Origin: Oceanisphaera sp. IT1-181
GTDB lineage: Bacteria > Pseudomonadota > Gammaproteobacteria > Enterobacterales > Aeromonadaceae
Direction of reading: 5' to 3'
NCBI RefSeq assembly: GCF_033807535.1
Contig: NZ_CP136856.1
Coordinates: 1,793,001-1,857,000, forward strand
DNA: 64,000 bases
The number at the start of each line of letters is the position of its first letter. The first letter of the stretch is position 1. Made by a program: the position numbers and the translations under genes. Under the pieces are notes generated by a model that did no database searches, was not told the origin of the DNA, and saw nothing but the letters and a program-made list of their open reading frames with translations. Shown piece by piece: positions 51,501 to 59,977 of this stretch.

Positions 51501-52451
51501 ATGATGGGGCGCATCGCCCATTTTCCACGCTTCAACGATACCCGCACTGCACAGGCGGGCCCAAGCCGCATCGGTGAGATCCAACTCAACCGCGTCACCG
51601 TCTCGCCAGTCACGAATTTTAGCTAACCAGTCGTCGGTGCGCTTAGCTTGTAGCCACTTGCCGTGTACCGCTTTTTGGGCAATGCCGGTGTGCAGAATTC
51701 GGTCTATTTCATCCAGCCATATCACCCAAGGGGCTTTTAGTGCCGCTAAGGCGTGCGCTTTTTGTTGTAAGTTTTCTTCCAGTAATTGCGCTAAAGAAAG
51801 TGTGGCCTTGGCGGTGGCAAGACCGGTGTTATTCAGCAAAGGCTGGATAGCTTTCAGTAAAGTGTCCGGCGTTTTCCAGTGCTCAATCACCCAATCTAGC
51901 GCCTCATTGTTAAGCGGATAACATTGCTGGCGCCAATAATCGCGCACCACCAGCGCTTTTAGCTCGCTGTGATCCGTTTCCAACGTTTGAGTAAACAAGC
52001 TGCCACTGTCAAAGGCGTGCTCGCGCAACATGCGCTGACACCAGCCGTGAATGGTGGACACCGCCGCCTCGTCCATCCACTGGGCGGCAATGTCTAAGCG
52101 CCGCGCACAAGCCGACCACAGGTCTTCGGCAAAGTCACGTTTAAATTCTTTCAGTAAATCATCGCCGAGTAATTCACCGCGAAATACCCGTGCCGCTTCT
52201 ACTAAGCGCGCCCGAATACGGTCTCGCAGCTCACGAGTGGCCGCCTCGGTAAAGGTCACCACTAGGATTTCTGGCGGTAATAATTCCCGATGAAACGCCG
52301 CCTCGCCCCCATGACCCAGCACCAAACGCAGATACAGCGCCGAAATAGTGAAGGTTTTGCCAGTGCCGGCACTGGCTTCAATTAAGCGACTGCCGTGCAA
52401 GGCAAAGCGCAGCGCCAGCGGGCGAAGAGTATGGGGTTGAGGGGCATTCAT
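48561..52451 (-). CDS. recB: Exodeoxyribonuclease V beta subunit RecB
   Basis: This 1296-residue UvrD-like 3'-5' helicase and nuclease has Walker A IEASAGTGKTFTISALYLRL (about 20-39), DEFQDTDPQQYRIFD, LIGDPKQAIYAFRGAD, VTIHKAKGLEYPLVFLPF and LYVALTRSRHACWLG. The C-terminal nuclease domain holds GFIDLVFEYQGRYFVVDYKS with the metal-binding Asp residues and the Lys of the DYK triad, then Q/Y residues of the RecB nuclease. It is about 115 residues longer than the E. coli protein. Repeated HLKPEHLKPEDLKPEH near 1000-1015 forms a short low-complexity linker before the nuclease domain. It overlaps recC (ATGA) and recD. Confidence 0.96.
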   Translation of the reverse strand: MNAPQPHTLRPLALRFALHGSRLIEASAGTGKTFTISALYLRLVLGHGGEAAFHRELLPPEILVVTFTEAATRELRDRIRARLVEAARVFRGELLGDDLLKEFKRDFAEDLWSACARRLDIAAQWMDEAAVSTIHGWCQRMLREHAFDSGSLFTQTLETDHSELKALVVRDYWRQQCYPLNNEALDWVIEHWKTPDTLLKAIQPLLNNTGLATAKATLSLAQLLEENLQQKAHALAALKAPWVIWLDEIDRILHTGIAQKAVHGKWLQAKRTDDWLAKIRDWRDGDAVELDLTDAAWARLCSAGIVEAWKMGDAPHHGAFVAMDTLREQLEGLDAPFEAARRHAGVWVSQRFDEEKRRRAEMGFDDMLSRLYEALHGENGDRLAQVIRTQFPVAMIDEFQDTDPQQYRIFDRIYQLTELKHAESESGDANLLSTEQTATTGLFLIGDPKQAIYAFRGADIHTYLSAKHATHGRHESLDTNFRSSRSMVNAVNRLFLLAEQRQAGEGESGQGAFLFRDGSDNPLPFMPVQAKGRAEHWCVRRTSDAALIPQPALTFWQAEQDEPLSGGAYRAQMAASAASEITELLNLGQHNRAGFKDGEQLTPVKPSDIAVLVRNFTEAQAIRTELAALGVRSVYLSDKDSIFNSQEALDLMLWLRACAEPEQDRLLRAALASRTLGLTLYELEQLNQDERNWERRVMQFRDYRSRWRRQGVLPMLHQLLHDFGLPSRLVQRSDGERALTNILHLAELLQQAAANLDGEQALTRYLSERVLGEGDTNDEQVLRLESDAALVRVVTIHKAKGLEYPLVFLPFICAFRDTKSNEPVKVHDGDHNQLVLSPNAAQLEQADQARLAEDLRLLYVALTRSRHACWLGMADLKGRSKGSILHRSAIGHLLGGGAVLTRSSDLTDWLSPLAEVDVEANEIVQVTAPEPSGLKLQDLSEIQAEPVWRKPQRRAAEHWWIASYSALRTGAINQEKAAHLKPEHLKPEDLKPEHRYEDLSPENAAAASIADDEQETVLMPAATSLVDASLHGFPRGPNPGTFLHGLLELAAAESFNGESLALTEQIARRCELRGLNDWAEPLTVWLGQLLRTPLAGTGLLSGSGLNESEPAPPQLPVCLNALTTYQPELEFWLEASQVNVRVLDSLVQKAVLPHIVRAELLPDTLNGMFKGFIDLVFEYQGRYFVVDYKSNWLGAADEDYTQTAMIEQIVKHRYDLQYVLYLLALHRQLKLRLPDYDYDLHMGGAIYWFIRHPQGQYFERPPKALIESLDDLFNGEFDNKSNGELADGSNEEQAHV

Positions 52452-55400
52452 GACGTTTTCTCCGCGCTCAAAGATTGGGGTTGATGGTTGAGCAAGGGGC
52501 GATATAAACGCTCACTCCAAGTGGCAAACTCCCCATTGGCGATTAATGCATCAAAGTTGGGGTACTGACGGGCCAAGGCGGCATTTTGTTGACACTCGCC
52601 GCCACCAAAAAAGTCGTCGCCTTCATATTTAGTGCGGGCTTTAGCTTCGTCTGTTTTGTCGAGCCACACCATGGCGGTTTGCAAGGCCACCGGCAACGGC
52701 GCCTCTAACCCTGCACGCCACGCACTCAGCCACTCACCTAAAATAACTTGCGCTTCATCTTGGCTAAGGGGCGAAAACTCCAAGGTTACGTCTTCCCCCA
52801 CCAACCAAGTGGTTAAGCTAATGCCAGATGCGGCTGCCACCACTTGGCTGACTAATGGCCGCAACAACCGGTGCCACTTTGGCACTTTTTTATGCACTAA
52901 ATTACCGGGCTGCAATTCAAGACGGGCGAACCCTTGCCCATGCTGATACAGTCCACCCAGCCAACCTTGTAACGCGATGCCCGCCTGTTCAAACTGCAAA
53001 GCTAACGGCGAGCTTAAGGGGTTGGGCCATTGCTGCGCTAATTGCTGATAGCGCTGTATTTGCTCAGGCAATGGCGCCAGCAGCTTTTCTTGTAATTCAA
53101 TACCAAAGCCCGCCAGCGGCAAGCTGCCCTGCCCGCTTTGACGGGTAGCCGCCATGCGCAAGGCTTGCTCGATATCGGTAGCGTCACAGGCTTGCTCAAG
53201 CAACTGTTGCTTTAACACATACATCTCTAGCCCATCTAGGCTAAAGGGCTCTTCATCTAATTGCGGCGAGCACTCTTCACCCAGATAGACCTTCAGGCGT
53301 TGCGTAAAAAAGTGACCGACCGGATCTCGTAGAAAGTTTTGCAGTTGCTCCAGCTCGCGCACCAATGGTGGTTCATCTGCGGCCAATAAAGGTGCCAAAT
53401 CCCGCTCGGCCACTGGGCTCACTTGACGATATAAGCCCGCCCACTCACTGGCATAACTAAATAGCGGTCCCGTTTCATTAAAGTACTGTGCACTAAAGGG
53501 CTGTAGCGGATGCTCGGTGGTGAGATTAGCGAGCAAACGGCTTTCGCTGTGAGTAAGCAAGGATCCCGTAGCGTCAGCATCCGTATGCCAACGCCAACCC
53601 GCAGCAATATGATCACGTAATTGACCCACTAATACCGACGGTGGTCGCTCGCTGTTATCGCGAATACTGCGCCCCACCCAGCTGATATACAGGCGGTCGC
53701 GCGCCGAGAGCAACGCTTCGAGCAATAAATAACGGTCATCTTCACGCCGTGAACGATCGCCCGGTCGATAATCCGTGGCCATTAAGTCAAAATCCAGCGC
53801 GGTCACGGTGCGCGGGTAATCCCCGTCGTTCATACCAAGCAAGCACACCATGCGAAACGGAATGGCGCGCATCGGCATCAGGGTGCAAAAATTCACCGCA
53901 CCCGCCATAAAGCGCTGGCTGAGTCGGCCTTGATCCAGTGCGCTTAGCCAAGCTTCGCGCACCACGTTTAATGGCAGTATTTCCTCAAGATTTACACTGG
54001 CACACAACTGTTGCCAGTCTTCTAAGGTTTCGGTGAGGTTAGTGAGTAATGTGTGTTCGGCATCTGTATCCGTCAGGAAAAAGTCGTTCAGCAATTGATG
54101 CAGTGCTTGGCCCCAATCAGAGGGCAGATGACTCAGGGACAACCGCTGATGCCAAATATCGAGCGTGTCGAGCAAGCGCACCAACGGGCCAATCAAGGCG
54201 GCCTCTAGGCCACCAATTTCATCATAGGGCTCTATGCCCAAGCATGCCTCGCCGCTGCCCACCGCATAGCCCAGCAACATACGGCGCAAACCAAAGCGCC
54301 AAGTATTTTGCTCCATATCGGCCGGTAAACCTAAGGCGGCACGGCGCTGGGCGTCGAGTCCCCAACGAATGCCCGCCCCTTCTATCCAGCGGTGCAAGGT
54401 TGGTACGTCGGCCTCACTAATGCCAAAGCGCTGACGCAACGCCGGCACTTCCAACAAGTCCAGCACTTCACTCACGGTTTGGCGGTTATCGGGCAAGCGC
54501 AACAATTGCTCAAGGGCGATCAGTAAGGGATCCGTGCCACGGCTGCCCTGATCCGCCAAGGTAAAAGGAATATAGCGCGGGTCTTCTCGATGATATTGGC
54601 CAAATACCGCCTGAATATGCGGCGCATAAAGGTTTACATCTGGCACCATCACTATGATGTCGCGCGGTCGCAAGGTGTCGTCAGTGCTGAAATATTCCAG
54701 CAATTGGTCGTGTAAAATTTCCACTTCACGCTGAGCACTGTGGCCAATGTGAAAACGAATGGAAGCAGCGCTTTCATCCAACGCCGGCCAGCATGCTTGA
54801 GTTTCGCTTAAGGGTCTAAGATTGAGCAAGTCATCTTGCAACTGCGCCAACAGATGCGAAGTATCACCTTCAGCAAAAATATCAATGCGATTGCCCATGG
54901 CGGCAAAGCGCTCTCGATAACTGTCGGGCTCATCCATGCTGTCGAGCAAGTTGATGTAGTCTCGCCCTTGCTTACCCCACGAGGCCAACAAGGGATGCGC
55001 ATGCTGATGCAAATCATGGTCACTTAGCTCAGCGGGCTGGCCTGCCTTGCGGGCATGGCGACGATATTGGTGCCGCAGCAAGTCTTGATCCGGCACTATG
55101 TCGCCCCAGTGGTGCTGGCAAGGGTTATGCACGCACAACAACACCTGACTAAAGCGCGCGACAGCGGCCAGCGCTTCCAGGGTTTGTGCCGGCAAAGACG
55201 AGATACCAAATACGATCACCCGCCGTGGCAAACCTTTGGGCGCCTCAGTCGCCGCTTGCAACGCCGCCACAAAACGCGGATGCACACCAGCGCGGCTGCC
55301 GGCCACTTGGTCGTGGCCCACATCATCAAGCAAGGCGCGCCACAGCGCCGGTTGCCACAAGGCAACGCTGTCTAGGGGCTCAGCTTTGCCACGGGCGGTG

Positions 55401-55906
55401 ATGATTTGGTCCCGGCCCTGCTCCCACCCCCCCAGCCAATCGGCGCGATACACTTGGTATTGGTCAAATAAGTCCGCTAAACGCTCGGCCAACTGATAAC
55501 GCTTACGGCCATCTTCATCGCTTTGTAAAAATCGGCTTAAGGGCGCAAAACGCTCATCATCTAATAGCTGTGGTAATAAACGCATTAAGCGCCAGGTCAG
55601 CGGTGCCTTATCCAGCGGAGACAGCTTAGGAATGGTGTCGCTACCTAGCACACTGCGATAAGTTTGCCATAAAAAACGCGCCGGCAAGTCCACCTGCATG
55701 GCCGCGGCAATACCGCCACTGCGCCGTTCGGCCAAGGCGAGCTTTAACCACTGGGCGATGCCATTACTTTGCACCAAGATAATTTCGTTTTCTAAGGGAG
55801 CCAGCGGATGACGGCGCATCCACGCCACGGCCAGCTCTCGTAGCGATTCCAACTGATTACCGTGCACCACCATAAGCCCCGGCGCCAGCGCGTTATTATC
55901 CTGCAT
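52448..55906 (-). CDS. recC: Exodeoxyribonuclease V gamma subunit RecC
   Basis: This 1152-residue protein recognises Chi sites as part of RecBCD and has helicase-like and nuclease-like folds without catalysis. The family blocks are VVHGNQLESLRELAVAW and PLAPLENEIILVQSNGIAQWLKLALA at the N-terminus, RVIVFGISSLPAQTLEALA (about 225-243), VLCVHNPCQHHWGDI-like CVHNPCQHHWGDI, DIIVMVPDVNLYAPHIQAVF, and VCLLGMNDGDYPRTV. It is the first gene of the operon, and the E. coli neighbour ptrA between recC and recB is missing. The promoter should lie in 55907-56060. Confidence 0.96.
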   Translation of the reverse strand: MQDNNALAPGLMVVHGNQLESLRELAVAWMRRHPLAPLENEIILVQSNGIAQWLKLALAERRSGGIAAAMQVDLPARFLWQTYRSVLGSDTIPKLSPLDKAPLTWRLMRLLPQLLDDERFAPLSRFLQSDEDGRKRYQLAERLADLFDQYQVYRADWLGGWEQGRDQIITARGKAEPLDSVALWQPALWRALLDDVGHDQVAGSRAGVHPRFVAALQAATEAPKGLPRRVIVFGISSLPAQTLEALAAVARFSQVLLCVHNPCQHHWGDIVPDQDLLRHQYRRHARKAGQPAELSDHDLHQHAHPLLASWGKQGRDYINLLDSMDEPDSYRERFAAMGNRIDIFAEGDTSHLLAQLQDDLLNLRPLSETQACWPALDESAASIRFHIGHSAQREVEILHDQLLEYFSTDDTLRPRDIIVMVPDVNLYAPHIQAVFGQYHREDPRYIPFTLADQGSRGTDPLLIALEQLLRLPDNRQTVSEVLDLLEVPALRQRFGISEADVPTLHRWIEGAGIRWGLDAQRRAALGLPADMEQNTWRFGLRRMLLGYAVGSGEACLGIEPYDEIGGLEAALIGPLVRLLDTLDIWHQRLSLSHLPSDWGQALHQLLNDFFLTDTDAEHTLLTNLTETLEDWQQLCASVNLEEILPLNVVREAWLSALDQGRLSQRFMAGAVNFCTLMPMRAIPFRMVCLLGMNDGDYPRTVTALDFDLMATDYRPGDRSRREDDRYLLLEALLSARDRLYISWVGRSIRDNSERPPSVLVGQLRDHIAAGWRWHTDADATGSLLTHSESRLLANLTTEHPLQPFSAQYFNETGPLFSYASEWAGLYRQVSPVAERDLAPLLAADEPPLVRELEQLQNFLRDPVGHFFTQRLKVYLGEECSPQLDEEPFSLDGLEMYVLKQQLLEQACDATDIEQALRMAATRQSGQGSLPLAGFGIELQEKLLAPLPEQIQRYQQLAQQWPNPLSSPLALQFEQAGIALQGWLGGLYQHGQGFARLELQPGNLVHKKVPKWHRLLRPLVSQVVAAASGISLTTWLVGEDVTLEFSPLSQDEAQVILGEWLSAWRAGLEAPLPVALQTAMVWLDKTDEAKARTKYEGDDFFGGGECQQNAALARQYPNFDALIANGEFATWSERLYRPLLNHQPQSLSAEKTS

Positions 55907-56064
55907 CTTTGTTCCTTATTATCCCAAACTCGGTGGCAGCCGCGTCTCATGCTGCTCTGTCATGTTTATTGTTATATTTTCGGCAAGCATTCAAACCACA
56001 CCGCCGCTTAGCGATGCGCTCTTGGGTGTATGGTATCAGTTTGAGGGTCGATAGTGCCCCGACT

Positions 56065-56315
56065 TTGCGTGGCACATAAGTAATCCGGCATAACTTATGT
56101 GGATAGCCAAGCTCCAAACTGCGGCGAAGCTCTCTTCGCCGGGCCAGCGTAGCTGGTTAGTTTTAGAGCCAAACCTAAAGCCAAATTCCAAACCGTGCTG
56201 AATAAATTTGCACCTACAAGGTCAAAACCCAGCGCTAAGACAGTGGCGAATGAGTCTTGAATCTTTTAAGAGCCTGTAACGACAAAATCCACGTTAGTTC
56301 CGCAGCATTACTTAG
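56065..56315 (-). repeat. Right member of the long inverted repeat pair
   Basis: It is nearly identical, inverted, to 16341-16588. Its outer end carries a palindrome, CACATAAGT...ACTTATGTG (56073-56101). It contains one REP-type unit. The 55907-56364 gap otherwise holds only the recC promoter region. Confidence 0.9.
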
Positions 56316-56364
56316 CCGTTTCATAATCGTTTAGCTTATCGAGTCACCCGTCACGAAAACGAGC

Positions 56365-57198
56365 TTAGTCGGCTTGGCTTAAGTCCATGGCGTGCTCGGG
56401 CGGGATGCGCGCAAAGCTGACGGGAAGTTGGCGTAGGCTATCTTTACCGCGCACCGTGAGATCCGACATAAAATTAAACTGCTGTCTGGGGTCCATGGGG
56501 TAGGCTTTAATTCGATAATGAGTGCCCCAAGGTTGTTCTGCGGCGAGTACCAATACCGGTTTAGTCAGCTTAAGATAAGGGCTAGACAGTGCTACGTCTT
56601 CCAATACGCGGCACACCTCACTGGCGTTATGATCCGGCGCTAAATAAAAGTTCACCACACACATTAAGCTGGCGCCACCATTATTAGCATTGTGAATAAG
56701 ACCATCCCAGAGTTTAAGGTGAGGCACAAAAATAACGGTGTCGTTGGGCGTAACAATCTCTACTACCCGCATGCCAATGCGTTTTACTTCTCCGTACTGG
56801 CCCTCTACCTCAATCCAATCTCCGGGCCGATACGGCATTTCATAAGCGGCGACAATGCCGGCGATAATGCTACTCACGTAGTCTTTTAGGGCAAAACCAA
56901 TCGCCAATCCGGTGACACTTAATATCGCTATGGTGTTCTTTACGGTCAGCTCAATAAACATCGGCACCAACCACAAGATGGCGACGGCAATAACGATGAT
57001 TCGAATAGTCGGCACCAGCGCCAGTACCCATAAACGGCGTTTACTGTGCAGTCTATTCGCTAACCAAGGCAGTGTTTTTTGTGAGAGCCACACCAGTAAG
57101 ATGGCCACCAGCACCACTAAGGCGGCTTCAATTAATACAGCGGAGGTGATGTCTCTAAATAAGTCCATAAATCGTTTTGGGTTCATATTCACTACCAT
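56365..57198 (-). CDS. Small mechanosensitive channel, MscS family
   Basis: This 277-residue inner-membrane channel has TM1 near 19-40, TM2 near 62-84 and the pore-lining TM3 near 92-115 (LSVTGLAIGFALKDYVSSIIAG). The MscS beta domain has RPGDWIEVEGQYGEVKRIGMR and PNDTVIFVPHLKLWDGLIHN. The cytoplasmic alpha/beta cage lies at about 180-250. It opens on membrane tension to release solutes in osmotic downshock. ATG 57198 overlaps the upstream stop (TAATG), so it is coupled to the degenerate ATPase-like gene; ATG 57186 is an alternative start. Confidence 0.9.
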   Translation of the reverse strand: MVVNMNPKRFMDLFRDITSAVLIEAALVVLVAILLVWLSQKTLPWLANRLHSKRRLWVLALVPTIRIIVIAVAILWLVPMFIELTVKNTIAILSVTGLAIGFALKDYVSSIIAGIVAAYEMPYRPGDWIEVEGQYGEVKRIGMRVVEIVTPNDTVIFVPHLKLWDGLIHNANNGGASLMCVVNFYLAPDHNASEVCRVLEDVALSSPYLKLTKPVLVLAAEQPWGTHYRIKAYPMDPRQQFNFMSDLTVRGKDSLRQLPVSFARIPPEHAMDLSQAD

Positions 57199-58298
57199 TA
57201 AAAGTCGTCCAGTAAATAATCTCGCCCGCCCAAAAACTCACGTACCGTTAAATAGGCCAGCGCCGTTATTCGCCAGGGTGTTTCATTGCTATCACCCTCT
57301 GCAACACTCCCAGTAACAGCATCACGCTTAGCGTCTCTTTCTGCGTCGCTCTTTGCTCCATTCTCTGCACCACTTTCTACGTCGGCATAAATAATGCCCC
57401 TTTGACTCAAGCTCAGCAGTTGCACTTTCAGCTCATCAAGCGCCACATTCGATAACACCTCTGCCAGCTGAGTCAAACTTAAGCCTCGGTGTAATAGCAG
57501 CGCATACAAGATAAAGCCCGTAGCGTCGTTGGCCGTAACCGGCAGCACAGGTAACGACTGCTGATCCACATACTTACCGCGCCATAACGCCCAAGCTAGG
57601 CCAAGGTTGCCTCTGGCTTCACCGGCCAGGCGTTCTAATAGATGGTCTTTGCCCTTAATACCCAGTTGGCGTAATAAGTCTGGTGTCGCAGGTGCCAAGC
57701 TATGACTGCTGGGCAAGTTTTGCGGCCAATCGCGACTTAAAAAAGCAAATGCCCAGCTGTCACACACGATTAAACCCACACCAAACTCTCCCGCTAATAC
57801 CCGTGGCAGCCAAGCTCGAATAAAGTGCAATCCCGCGGCGGTTCGCAAAAAATAGCAGGCCAAATCATCGATTAACCAGGCTTGAGTGTGAACCTGCCCT
57901 TTTACCATGGGCTGCTGTAACCACCAATCGTCCACGGCCACCTGTGCTATTTGCTCATCCGTCGGAGGAGTCAATAAGGCGCGCCCTTGTTGCCATCCCC
58001 AAGTGCGCGCCATGGCCGCCGTGCCACTAAAGGGCGGATCCAGCAAAAAGCACACCCCCTGCTGCGCGCAGTCCACGTCGGACAAATACCCCGCTAACGC
58101 AGCTTGCGCCGCCGATGCGGTAAAGTCAGGTGGATCTGGCTCAGACTGTTCTTCATTGATCGCCAAGTCTGCAGATTTTACGACGCCTAAAGTACGTAAC
58201 AGTCGGCGCCATTGCTGTTTCAAACGCATGACAGTAGGCGGCGCTGGGCATTCGTACTCTTGGGCAGGGATCAGTTGCCAGTGGTTTTTATCTGTCAT
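57198..58298 (-). CDS. Unrecognised protein, degenerate P-loop/winged-helix type, paired with MscS
   Basis: I do not recognise this 366-residue soluble protein. Two features stand out. FLLDPPFSGTAAMARTWGWQ (about 84-103) sits where a Walker A loop would be but lacks GK[ST]. WLIDDLACYFLRTAAGLHFI and GVGLIVCDSWAFAFL (about 141-187) resemble Walker B and sensor-1 strands of AAA-type ATPases. A region near 270-310 (LLHRGLSLTQLAEVLSNVAL, VQLLSLSQRGIIYAD) looks like a winged helix. A low-complexity Asp/Ala/Lys/Glu stretch follows (about 311-336). Its stop overlaps the start of the channel gene, so the two form one operon. A role in channel control is a guess. Confidence 0.6.
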   Translation of the reverse strand: MTDKNHWQLIPAQEYECPAPPTVMRLKQQWRRLLRTLGVVKSADLAINEEQSEPDPPDFTASAAQAALAGYLSDVDCAQQGVCFLLDPPFSGTAAMARTWGWQQGRALLTPPTDEQIAQVAVDDWWLQQPMVKGQVHTQAWLIDDLACYFLRTAAGLHFIRAWLPRVLAGEFGVGLIVCDSWAFAFLSRDWPQNLPSSHSLAPATPDLLRQLGIKGKDHLLERLAGEARGNLGLAWALWRGKYVDQQSLPVLPVTANDATGFILYALLLHRGLSLTQLAEVLSNVALDELKVQLLSLSQRGIIYADVESGAENGAKSDAERDAKRDAVTGSVAEGDSNETPWRITALAYLTVREFLGGRDYLLDDF

Positions 58299-58461
58299 GT
58301 TCGCTCCGGTGCCGCCTTAATGAATGGAAGTGCCCTTAGAGACATAAATATGGAAAGTGCGCCTCGCTGAATGTTGGCCATAGCAAAGAGCTTATTTTAG
58401 TGCCGCTAGGTCTTAGCTTATCTGCTGTGTACTTATCTGCTCGTAAAACGATAGTACTAAC

Positions 58462-58836
58462 TCAAATGAATCTTAATAATAACGCAACCGCGACCAGATG
58501 CCCGATTATGGTCAGCCAAAGCAGCGTTTTAAAGGGTTGTTTTTGCGTTTTGTGGCGTAACTTCGCTTGAGCCAGCAGTGCGCCCGGCCAACCGCCAAGC
58601 AAAGCCAACCAGTGCAAGGTTTGCTCAGGTGTACGTCTCTGATCAAGGCGCGCCGCCCGTTTGTCTTTAGCATAAAGGCCATAGGTCAGCGCACTTAACA
58701 GCAATACTCCACTTAAATAACTGGCCGCAAAGCCAAAAAAATGTGCACTAAAAAAGCCAATGGGTAACCAGGCCAACGCCGTGATTAGCGCCACCACTAA
58801 TAGATAAAGCAGCGCAAAATACTGGGTTGCTTTCAT
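58462..58836 (-). CDS. DUF1294 membrane protein
   Basis: This 124-residue protein has four predicted membrane segments and the DUF1294 core: TYGLYAKDKRAARLDQRRTPEQTLHWLALLGGWPGALLAQ and KLRHKTQKQPFKTLLW. Many relatives carry an N-terminal cold-shock domain; this one does not. Function is unknown. It is a single gene; the 58320-58461 gap next to it shows nothing definite. Confidence 0.85.
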   Translation of the reverse strand: MKATQYFALLYLLVVALITALAWLPIGFFSAHFFGFAASYLSGVLLLSALTYGLYAKDKRAARLDQRRTPEQTLHWLALLGGWPGALLAQAKLRHKTQKQPFKTLLWLTIIGHLVAVALLLRFI

Positions 58837-58894
58837 AAAGAAATCCTTAGTTTTCGCGCTATTATTTAAGCGCCGTTATTTAAAGTAGATATAA

Positions 58895-58932
58895 GCAAAA
58901 AAGCCTCATCGCAGTTAACTGCGATGAGGCTT
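58895..58932 (-). terminator. Rho-independent terminator of the lost minus-strand gene
   Basis: A perfect 32 bp palindrome (AAGCCTCATCGCAGTT and its complement) has a run of six A's at 58897-58902, giving U's at the 3' end of a minus-strand transcript. It lies 24 bp past the stop of the TraF-like remnant. Confidence 0.9.
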
Positions 58933-58955
58933 ATAATCGAGCCTATAAACCTAAA

Positions 58956-59138
58956 TTAGAAGGTGTAACTCATGGTCACGGCAGCACCCGCTGCTTCATC
59001 AGAGCCCATAAAACCCGCTAGGTCTAAATGTACCACCTTAAACGGCGACAAACCTATACCGGCGGTTACCATATTAGGCATATCACCTTTAAAGTCTGCA
59101 CGATAGCCGAGGTTGTGTGTACTTAAACCAAAGTAGAA
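58956..59138 (-). pseudogene. 3' remnant of a TraF-like outer-membrane beta-barrel gene
   Basis: Read on the minus strand to the TAA at 58956, the frame gives LGYRADFKGDMPNMVTAGIG, then LSPFKVVHLDLAGFMGSDEA, and ends AVTMSYTF, a typical beta-barrel C-terminus with terminal Phe. The pattern fits the plasmid TraF-like (TraF_2) outer-membrane family. There is no start codon, and an in-frame TGA at 59139 marks the break. Only about 60 residues remain of a protein that would be several hundred residues long. Its own terminator is intact. The DUF3565 gene now reads into this remnant in another frame. Confidence 0.7.
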
Positions 59139-59329
59139 TCAGCTTGCTCGCAATGTTTACAGGCTAATAAACAGCCAAGCATGGCGGTGCGCCCTGCTTG
59201 CGTCATCACCCAAGGTCGATTAATAAAAGGCGGCTGATGACGTACATGCTGCAGGTGACCGCATTTTAACTCGGCCACCCAGTGCTGCTCGTCGTCTTGT
59301 TGGAAACCCACTATCGCTTGTTTCATCAT
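59123..59329 (-). CDS. DUF3565 protein with altered C-terminus
   Basis: This protein of about 68 residues has the DUF3565 core: QAIVGFQQDDEQHWVAELKC, GHLQHVRHQPPFINRPWV and CLLACKHCEQ. The Cys/His set (C near 21, H, C and C at the end) may bind metal. The last residues (about DSTLV) and the stop codon lie inside the TraF-like remnant, so the deletion that destroyed that gene probably changed the tail of this protein. Adjacent ATGs at 59329 and 59326 are the likely starts; a frame from 59374 adds 15 residues without family match. Function is unknown. Confidence 0.75.
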   Translation of the reverse strand: MMKQAIVGFQQDDEQHWVAELKCGHLQHVRHQPPFINRPWVMTQAGRTAMLGCLLACKHCEQADSTLV

Positions 59330-59379
59330 CCGCCTATTTAAATGTGCGCGTTGTGCCGCAAACAGCTTATCCATTTCGC

Positions 59380-59886
59380 TTAAAACTCACTCAACATGCT
59401 TTCTTTATAATCGGCAATGTTAAGGGTGACATTAAATTTTTCAGCCAGCGCATCCAGCTCTGCTTGCTTAATAGCCAGCTCTTCCATAATGATAATATTA
59501 TCGTCTAACAGCCAAAGCTGGCGGGAGCCTGCATAACTAAATTGCAGTGCCTGCAAGGCATTAATATTGCCCAATTTGGCGGCCGCTTCTACTTTACGCA
59601 TCTTGCGGGTAATTTTATTTAACGAACGCTTTAGCTCCCACACATACAAAACTTCCGTAAGATAACTATGATAGCGATAATGGCTTAAGCTCATGCCCAC
59701 GATGGTGGCGGCCACTAATACGCCCAGCGCATTCCAATGGAAATGACTGCCGCTCGGGTCTGGGAACAAGGCAATTAACAGCTGAGAAAGTAGCAAGCTC
59801 AAGGCCGCTAACGCCAAGCCGCTGCCTATGAATACGTGATTTAAATGACGACGGTAACGAACTTTATCAATATCTGTAAGTGTCAT
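59380..59886 (-). CDS. DUF3087 membrane protein
   Basis: This 168-residue protein has two membrane segments (VFIGSGLALAALSLLLSQLL near 17-37, and ALGVLVAATIVGMSLSHYRY near 50-70), then a cytoplasmic helical part with VWELKRSLNKITRKMRKVEA and LWLLDDNIIIMEELAIKQ. This matches the DUF3087 family of gammaproteobacteria; function is unknown. ATG 59886 (MTLTDIDKVRYRRHLNHV) is chosen over 59943 because family similarity starts there. It is followed after five bases by the long frame of the DUF3565 gene, so the two may be co-transcribed. Confidence 0.82.
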   Translation of the reverse strand: MTLTDIDKVRYRRHLNHVFIGSGLALAALSLLLSQLLIALFPDPSGSHFHWNALGVLVAATIVGMSLSHYRYHSYLTEVLYVWELKRSLNKITRKMRKVEAAAKLGNINALQALQFSYAGSRQLWLLDDNIIIMEELAIKQAELDALAEKFNVTLNIADYKESMLSEF

Positions 59887-59977
59887 AAGGTGCTTATTAT
59901 CAATAAAATAGGCGTCATTGTACCCCAATGGCTTAACATCCACTATCGGATCCGCCCTATCTTGCTGCGAGCACGCT

